A stretch of 64,000 nt of DNA from Molossus alvarezi. Lineage: Eukaryota > Chordata > Mammalia > Chiroptera > Molossidae. The position numbers and the translations under genes were made by a program. Shown piece after piece: positions 57,307 to 64,000 of this stretch (positions within the stretch are counted from its first letter, which is position 1; each line of letters begins with the position of its first letter). The DNA lies in NCBI GenBank assembly GCA_037176705.1, contig CM073888.1:43158810-43222809 (forward strand). The letters run 5' to 3'. The notes under the pieces are model-generated. The model saw only the letters and a list, made by a program, of their open reading frames with translations. It was not told where the DNA came from and searched no databases.

Positions 57307-58309
57307 ACCTGCAGTTCCTCTTTGGTGTGACTTTTCTCAAATGCTGGAAAGCTCTGCCTAAGACCCTGTTTCTTTCCATGATTTAACCCCAAGACTTGGA
57401 TGTGCCCCTTGAGTGTCAGGACCTTGAAAGCCCATAATGTCAGCTCTACTTTCATCTGAAATTGGGCTCTGCACAGAAGCAGTTCTGACTTGGCTATTTG
57501 CAGTGGGCCTCTTGCCTTTGTTCTGGATCGAAAGTCACTGAAAATAGCTTGTTATGTTTTCCCCCCTTTTTCTTTGGAAGGACCCTGTCTGTTCTGTGGC
57601 AGAACGGGCAGGGTCTTACTCACAAATCTCAGGTAATTCACTGGCTTGGGCAGGTTGGTTCTTCCCTCCCCCTCCCCCTTTCCACCCCCCACATGCTCTC
57701 CTTTGGGACACCTAGTGTCCCCTCTGTCATCGGGATTGCATTCTTTTTCTGGCTCTTTCGTGAAGCCTAAAGTTCAGCATGCTCTCAGGCACAGGTTGCT
57801 CTCTCTGTCCTCCCTATCAATGGCAAGCACCTGGGAAGCTGCCAGATTCTACTGGCCCCTCTCTGGACTGACACTCGAAGGCAAACTGTCTGAAACTATG
57901 GACAAAGCAAACAGGCCTGGGCTGGGTCAGCCTGGGCTGGTTCTCGGGATCTCTGTCCAGTGTTGCCAGGAAGCTGCTCTTTAAAGCATGCCTATCCTGA
58001 ATCTAGATCTTGGGCAATCAACTTGCTTAGTGGTGTGGGGAATTCCTTGCTTACTGAAGCCCCTGGACCCGTAGATGCCTATCCACAGTGAGATCATTTC
58101 CCAGGTCACTAGTTCCTACAAAGTCTCCTGATAGTTGTTGAGAAGCAAGGGACTATTTGGACTTCACTATTTCCTGGGTCTCTTTGACCCCTGAAATCCC
58201 TAAATTTTGTGCTAACATTTTTTTCCCTAAAGAAAAACTCAGATGTTTGTGGGGACATGGCTATCCTGGATGTAGGTCAGCCCACGGTCTTTGAGGTGAG
58301 GAGCAATCC
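57307..58309. other. GC-richer intergenic stretch, unassigned
   Basis: No SINE or LINE is recognised. Several overlapping short ORFs on both strands, none with a known motif. The composition changes here compared with the AT-rich flanks. Confidence 0.4.
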
Positions 58310-59365
58310 TTAGTTTCCTGAACCCTGTATATACTCAGAACTATTTCTTCTGCCTCTTCTTCTTCTTTCTTTTCTCCTCCTCCTCTGAGTTTTCCCGTTC
58401 ATTAACTTGCGATCCCTTATGATTGTGGCTGGGAAACATGGGGGTCTTTTCCGCAATGTTTTCCCAGATGCTTTGACTATGGTAGAAATATCTAAAACCA
58501 TCCGCACCATCTTCCAGTCATGAAAGCTGAGCTCAGAAGGAGTGCTTCCCTTCGTGGGGCTGAAAAGGAGGATTGACTCCTGTTGAGTCACAGCGAAAGC
58601 AGAGGTTGCTGGTGATGGTGTAGAGAGGATCAGTGATTGGGGAATAAAAAGACTGATGAATCACTGGGATTCCTAGGTTGGGCCATGATTGGTAGATGTT
58701 TTTATTCTGAAATAGGGTGCCATCAGGTGAGAAGATGTAGTTCAGAAAAGCGAAGTCAAGTAAGGGAAGGGGCCAAGAACCTGCCTGTGCTCTAGGGGGA
58801 GGGGGAAAGGCAGGTTGTGAAGGTGAGTGAACATCCATTACCAATGTAGAATCCAGGGCAAAAAGCACGGTGCTGTAAGAGAGGTTCCCAGAGGTAAGGA
58901 TAGCAGCAAGGGAAGTGGGGCATGGTCAGGTCCAGGGGCAACGAATGCCTGCTGACAGAGAGGGCCCAGCTTTGAGAGAAAAGGGGGAGATGGGAAGAGT
59001 CAGGGTCTAATGACAGAGAAGACACGTGGCAGAGATAAGACAACTGGTAGAGGAGATAATAGCGAGCAGAAAATGAACAGAGCTACATGGCAAGGGACAC
59101 CTCTGAGGCAGAGGAGGCAAGGTGGGCAATGAGTAGGAAAAGTGGGAGCACGAATGTGGGGCCGGGCTCAGAGGGGCTGCTGGTAGTGGGATTGAGGTTG
59201 GACATGGGCATGAATGCCAAGGTGTAAGGGCAGAGGCGGCTGTGAGATAAGTGTGGAATGAGAAAGGAGGACCTTGGGGGGAAGAGGACAGGGCAGTGAG
59301 TGACCACGGGCTCTGTGAGCACGTCTTGTCAAGGGGTGGTCAAATAGAACAGTGTTAGGGGGCAC
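58310..59365 (-). other. Cluster of antisense ORF fragments, unknown origin
   Basis: Successive reverse-strand frames (59365-59168, 59322-59083, 59043-58792, 58868-58533, 58591-58310) stay open in turn, as if one longer frame had been broken by shifts. One has a signal-peptide-like stretch (FVLPLFLLIAHLASSASE). Another has LFALDSTLVMDVHSPSQPAF and NLCFRCDSTGVNPPFQ, and the last ends in an R/K-rich run (RRRRKERRRRGRR). I do not recognise the family. A decayed endogenous-retroviral envelope-type gene is possible but unproven. Confidence 0.35.
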
Positions 59366-59893
59366 CCGCAGAGGGGTTGTGAACTGAGGCTCTAGATAAT
59401 TTCACCTGAAACGTCCTTGCTGTGAGCACCTCTGCTGCACAAAATTGACTGTGAGGCAAGTTGGCCGTAAAAGATAAAATAACTGGTTGACAGTTTGGTT
59501 TACATTTGACAGACAATGTATTTTGTCAGTTGGGTTTTATTTCTCCATTGACCAAGTTCTCGTAGTACTCCTATTTTTATATTATGTAAATCTTAGCTCT
59601 CGGAATGGCTTGTCCAGTGAAAGGAGATGTGGTAGCCTTGAAGTGGTGAATGCTAACAACTACATATAAATCCAGATGGCAAAGCTACATGTAAGACCAG
59701 ATTGCATTCTATACTAGAAGTTTGCAAATCCTTTTGGGCACGTGGTCATCCTTCTCACCCCTCAAAACCAAAATGTTACCAACCTATGGCAAATATAAAA
59801 AAGGCAGCTTCCAACTGGCAACATTCTTCCAGAGCATTAATGATAGATTATTTAGTTGGAAACTGATGCCTCTCTTAATAAAGAAATTAGAGC
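59366..59893. other. Intergenic sequence, nothing recognised
   Basis: AT-rich, unassigned, with a 22-A run at about 59894-59915 at its right edge. Confidence 0.4.
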
Positions 59894-59970
59894 AAAAAAA
59901 AAAAAAAAAAAAAAAAGTGTCATGTCTAACAAGATGGATCAACAAGTAAAATATAAAGTATATTACTATG

Positions 59971-60179
59971 GCCCGGCCAGTGTGGCTCAGTGGTTGAGCG
60001 CTGACCCATGCACCAAGAAGTCGCCGTTTCGATTCCTGGTCAGGGCACATGCCCAGGTTGTGGACCTGATCCCCAGTGGGGGGCATGCAGGAGGCAGCCA
60101 ATCAATGTTCTCTGTCATCGATGTTTCTATCTCTCTCTCCTTCTCTCTTCGTCTCTCTCTAAAATCAATCAAGAAAAAA
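59971..60179 (+). mobile_element. VES SINE (B-like subtype)
   Basis: The head 'gcccggccagtgtggctcagtgg', body 'gatccccagtggggggcatgc', and tail 'aaatcaatcaagaaaaaaa'. TSD aaagtata(t/a)tactatg (59955-59970 and 60180-60195). Confidence 0.95.
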
Positions 60180-60314
60180 AAAGTATAATACTATGATGGA
60201 AAGACTTGGAAGAATTATTCTTGCCAGGTATTCATGCTGGCCTCTCAAATCCTGTGAGTCCTTCCAGGTTGAGGAACTTGAGATCCATGGTGTATTATTG
60301 AGGATATTGAGGTC

Positions 60315-60683
60315 CACAGTTGTCTAGGGCTGCCATAACAAAGTAACACAAACTGGGTGCTTAAACAACAGAAATTTCTTTCTCACACTTTTGGAGGCTG
60401 GGAAGTTCAAGATGCAGGTATCCACAGCTGTGGTTTCTTCTGAGGCTTATATCCTAGGCCTACAGATGGTGGTGCTCGCCGCGTCCTGAAATGCTTTCCC
60501 TCTGTTGTGCTAGTGTCTTCATCTCCTTCTTATAAGAATGCCAGTCATATTGGATTAGGGCACACCTCTGTGACTTTAGTTTTCTTTAATTACCTCTTTA
60601 AAGGCCCTATCTCCATATCATTACATTCTGATGTTTAGGACTTCAACATATGAATTTTGAGAGGACACAATTCAGCCCAAGAA
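60315..60683 (-). repeat. ERVL-MaLR solo LTR
   Basis: + strand order: 'gggctgccataacaaagtaac', 'aaacaacagaaatttctttc', 'ccagtcatattggattaggg', 'aggacttcaacatatgaatt', 'acacaattcagccc'. This is the reverse complement of a MaLR LTR, of the same broad type as 16378-16740. Confidence 0.6.
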
Positions 60684-60813
60684 CACAGTGGTAAGTGACA
60701 ACTAATTTGGTCACCTAGACATTTGTCTCATGAAACATAGTAATAAATTACTTTGATTCTATTGACTGGGGCTCTTCCCAATTCTTTTCTGTTTGATTAA
60801 GAATCTTCCTGGA

Positions 60814-60993
60814 CATGCCCTGGCCAGTTTGGTTCAGTGGTTAGAGCATCGGCCTGCGGTTCAGAGAGACCGGGGTTCGGTTCCTGCTAGGGGCATGTAC
60901 CTCAGTTGCTGTCGATGTCTCTCTCTCTCTCTCCCTCCCACTCTATCTGAACTAAAAATGGAAAAATGTCCTCGGGTGAGGATAAAAAAAAAA
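60814..60993 (+). mobile_element. VES SINE with internal deletion
   Basis: The head and tail are complete, but about 75 bp between 'cctcagttgc' and 'tgtcgatgtctc' are missing. TSD aagaatcttcctgga is perfect (60799-60813 and 60994-61008). Confidence 0.95.
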
Positions 60994-61039
60994 AAGAATC
61001 TTCCTGGAAAAAAGTTATCTGGGCTCTTTTTGAAAATGT

Positions 61040-61464
61040 AAAGACATTTAATTATGGTAAAATATACATAACAAAATTTACGATTTAACCATTGTAAGTG
61101 TACAAATCAGTGTTAAGTATATTAAGATTGTTGTGCAGCCAGTCTTCAGAGCTTCTTCATCTTGAAAACTGAAACTCAGTACCAACTAAACAACAACTCC
61201 CCACACCCTCTCCCCCACCAGCCTCTGGCAACTACCATTCTATTTATGTTTCTGTGAGTTCGACTGCTCTAGCTACCTCATCTAAGTGGGGTCATACAGT
61301 ATTTGTCTTTTTATGATTGGCTTATTGTACTTAACATAATGTCCTCAAGGTTCATCCATGTTGTAAAATGTGTCAGAATTTTCTTCTTTTTTTTTTTTAT
61401 CCTCACCCGAGGACATTTTTCCATTTTTTGTTCAGATAGAGTGGGAGGGAGGGAGGGAAGGAAG

Positions 61465-61496
<32 letters not shown>

Positions 61497-61935
61497 TCGA
61501 CGCGAAAGGGATACATCAAGTGGTTGCCACCTGCATGTACCAACCAGGGCCAGGGACAAACTGCAACCAAGGTACATGCCCTTACCAGGAACCGAACCCA
61601 GGTCTCTCTGGACCACAGGCCGATGCTCTAACCGCTGAGAAACCGGCCAGGGCAGAATTTCCTTCTTTTTAAAGGCTAATAATATTCCATTGTATGTATA
61701 TACCACCATTTGTTTATCCATTCATTTGTCAATAAACATTTGGGTTTCTTCCACCTTTTTGGCTATTATAAATAATCTGCTATGAACATAAATGTACAAA
61801 TATCTCTTCGAAACCCTGCTTTCAGTTCTTTTGGCCATGTCCAGAAGTGGAACTGCTGGGTTATATGGTGATTCTATTCTTAAATTTTTTGAGGAACTGC
61901 TACACTTTTCCTTAAAAACATCTCAGCACTTTTTG
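61040..61935 (-). repeat. Old L1M 3' end, antisense, split by VES
   Basis: 'gtaaaatatacataacaaaa', 'ccagcctctggcaactacca', 'gtcatacagtatttgtcttt', then after the SINE 'aatattccattgtatgtata' and 'ccagaagtggaactgctggg'. Confidence 0.75.
61391..61652 (-). mobile_element. VES SINE inside old L1M
   Basis: Full-length, reversed. A long gaga tract at 61466-61492. TSD cagaattt(t/c)cttctttt (61374-61390 and 61653-61669). Confidence 0.95.
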
Positions 61936-62689
61936 AGTATGGATTTAAGCCTTGAGAGAAACTCTTCTGGCTCTTTTCTGGGTGAGAATTTTCCTGAATG
62001 GAAGTCATCTTGGGTTTTTTTGTTTGTTTGTTTTTTGACTGAGAATTCAATCCCTGACTCTTTCTGTTGAGTGGTGAGAATCCTCCTACATCTTTGGGGA
62101 GGTCTCTTTTGTTTATTTACATACGAGCCTACTTCCAAGAGTAATTCTCACTCCAACAGGTTCCTCTCCTCCTGACCATATGCTCCACCACGATGGCACT
62201 AATGCAGTCTAATATATTAAAAAATGTCAAAATTTTACAAAGTATAATTTGGAGTTATAGTGTCCTCTCTCTGGGGTTCTTGGGATCCCCCCAGTTTGGT
62301 TCATCTACAGGAGGCCCTTGTATCTAAGTATTCAAAACCTCGTCTAAATGATGGTCTACTTCTTTCTCTTGATATGAAGAAACTGAAATGTGGCTTTCTC
62401 AGTCTTACTTTTACCAGGCCATTCAACAGTCTCGATCTACTTTACCTGAAGGTATTTAACCTCTCAAGGATCCACTTGTCCTCCTCAACAATTACTCCTT
62501 CATCCATTCCAACCTTAATAACATTCACATCTGCCTTGTTTCTCTATCCTCATCCATCTGCAACTCAAACTCCTTTCTGTCTCCCTTTCTACCATGTTCT
62601 GACCTGGTAGATGATTGGTAAAATGCTCCTCCTATAAATAGGTTGAAAAGGCTCACCAGCGAGCACAAACCTTGAGTTTAAGAAATGGT
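61936..62689. other. Intergenic sequence, nothing recognised
   Basis: Unassigned. The longest ORF (62260-62610, +) has no recognisable motif. Confidence 0.4.
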
Positions 62690-63190
62690 AAGAACAAAGA
62701 ATGAAGGCTCCTGGGTAAAGCTGGACTTTATCAAATTAAGAATTTCTTTTCACTGAAGCACCTTGTGAACAAAGTTAACACACATAAAGCAAATCAGGAG
62801 AAATCATTTATACTGTCTAATACTGATGAAATGCTGATATTTAGAATATATGAGAAATGTTTCCACGTCAACAATGAAGAAACCCACTAGAAACATGGAA
62901 AATCCAATAAGTGCACAGAGATGTACAAAATTATTACTAAGTGGATAAATATAAATTAAAACAGTGAGACAAGCCTTTTAATCCATCAAACTGGCAAAAA
63001 ATAAAAAGTCTAATAATGTGAAGTGTTAATGGGAAGGTAGAGACACAGGAACCCTCCTGTGCTGCTGGTGAAAGATCAGATACATTCACCTACTCTATAA
63101 AGCAATCTGGCAGTTCATGGCCTAAATATATATACATATATGAATATAAAAATACAGTCCAAATATAGGTGTAAAGTGTACTTATATATT
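62690..63190 (+). repeat. Old L1M 3' fragment, sense
   Basis: 'ctggactttatcaaattaag', 'gaaatgctgatatttagaat', 'tgctgctggtgaaagatcag', 'aagcaatctggcagttcatgg'. Diverged L1M order. Confidence 0.55.
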
Positions 63191-63289
63191 TTATATATGC
63201 ATGGAGTCTAAATATATAGAATTTATATGCATATATTTACATGTGTAGATGTATAAATATTTAGACCATAGTAAATACTAAAGGGCGAG

Positions 63290-63728
63290 ATTCCTAAGTT
63301 TGTTCACTTGCCTTTCAACGACTGCCCTCACTTAGCTGTTTTTCCACCCCGAGTGAGTTCTGAATTAGGTGAAACAAAGGCAGCTGTGTTGTGTCGGTCC
63401 TTCAGGGAACCCCCGGACAGATCACAGCAGACAAACATCATTCCTTGGGCACAAGGTGCCCACACCAGGCCCATTAACTGTGGTCTAAATACCCGCAGCT
63501 ATGCTGGGGATATGGGTGGGGTGGGCTGAGCTGAAATACCACAAACCTCTCCTACTGGTTTAAGTCACTTTTTTATTGATTCAGTGTTCTCTTGGTTGCT
63601 ATAAATCTTTGACTATTTACCAGTGTTCTGGCCAAGTTGATTCTGAAAGTATTTATTTATTCAATTTTTGGTGTTTTTGTGAAGGCATGGACCCTGGGAC
63701 CTCCCTACTCCACCATTTTGACTAAGGT
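63290..63728 (-). repeat. Possible L1 5'UTR fragment, antisense
   Basis: The reverse strand starts 'gaccttagtcaaaatggtgg', then 'agtagggaggtcccagggtc', like an L1 5' end, and continues into a G+C-richer leader. No ORF1 follows. Confidence 0.35.
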
Positions 63729-64000
63729 CAAGTCTGGCCAATAATTTTAAAAACAAAACCGGCTGCCTACAAATGTCTTACAATAAAAATGTGCAATATT
63801 CAGTGCATGGGTGTCATAAGGGAAAACAGTCACTGGCTATTCTTGGCTCTGTATTAAGAGGCCTTGGAGCTCAGGCTTTTTGAGCACCAGTCATAATGTA
63901 AACAATGTGCTAGGAATTTTACATTTATTATATCATCACAGACTAGTTTGGATCATCTGCGGCCTTGGGCATTTCTGTAAAACAAGCGAGTTAGACGATC
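63729..64000. other. Intergenic sequence, end of window
   Basis: A weak MIR-like trace near 63890-63945 (acaatgtgctaggaatttta). Nothing else. Confidence 0.3.

Noticed and set aside
62260..62610. 116-codon ORF on the + strand
   Set aside because: No recognisable motif, no promoter or splice context; length is compatible with chance.

Overview
This is a window of mammalian nuclear DNA, almost certainly from a bat of the Yangochiroptera. The clearest sign is about 28 copies of the tRNA-derived VES SINE on both strands, many with perfect target-site duplications (TSDs), together with L1 and HAL1-like LINEs, MIR and L2 relics, MaLR LTRs and small DNA-transposon MITEs.

The only real protein-coding gene is the 3' two-thirds of USP15 (ubiquitin carboxyl-terminal hydrolase 15) on the + strand. 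Fourteen coding exons lie between 12236 and 41458, all with GT-AG introns and matching phases. Spliced, they give 2031 nt, i.e. 676 codons plus a stop, equal to residues 277-952 of the 952-residue mammalian isoform. The N-terminal DUSP and UBL domains and the Cys-box exon with catalytic Cys269 lie upstream of the window. The catalytic His862 and Asp879, both halves of the zinc ribbon (C419/C422 and C780/C783), the second UBL and the acidic linker are all present. The 3'UTR runs from 41459 to about 43262 and has several AATAAA signals.

Layout: 1-12235 is one USP15 intron (L2, MIR, sparse VES). 12236-41458 holds the exons, with introns full of repeats. The largest insertion (22329-29198) is an antisense L1 carrying an antisense HAL1-like element, which in turn carries a VES SINE; the order is shown by three nested sets of duplicated or interrupted target sequence. 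From 43263 to 64000 the sequence is intergenic. It holds a hAT-type MITE, a palindromic mariner-type MITE, old L1M pieces, an RPL41 processed pseudogene that has lost its stop codon, a U6 snRNA/VES chimeric retrocopy, and a GC-richer stretch with unexplained antisense ORF fragments (58.3-59.4 kb).

I found no prokaryotic features, CRISPR arrays or operons. The interest of the window lies in how its retrotransposons are built: chimeras, nesting, repeated use of one target site, and heptad gain in an ORF1 coiled coil.
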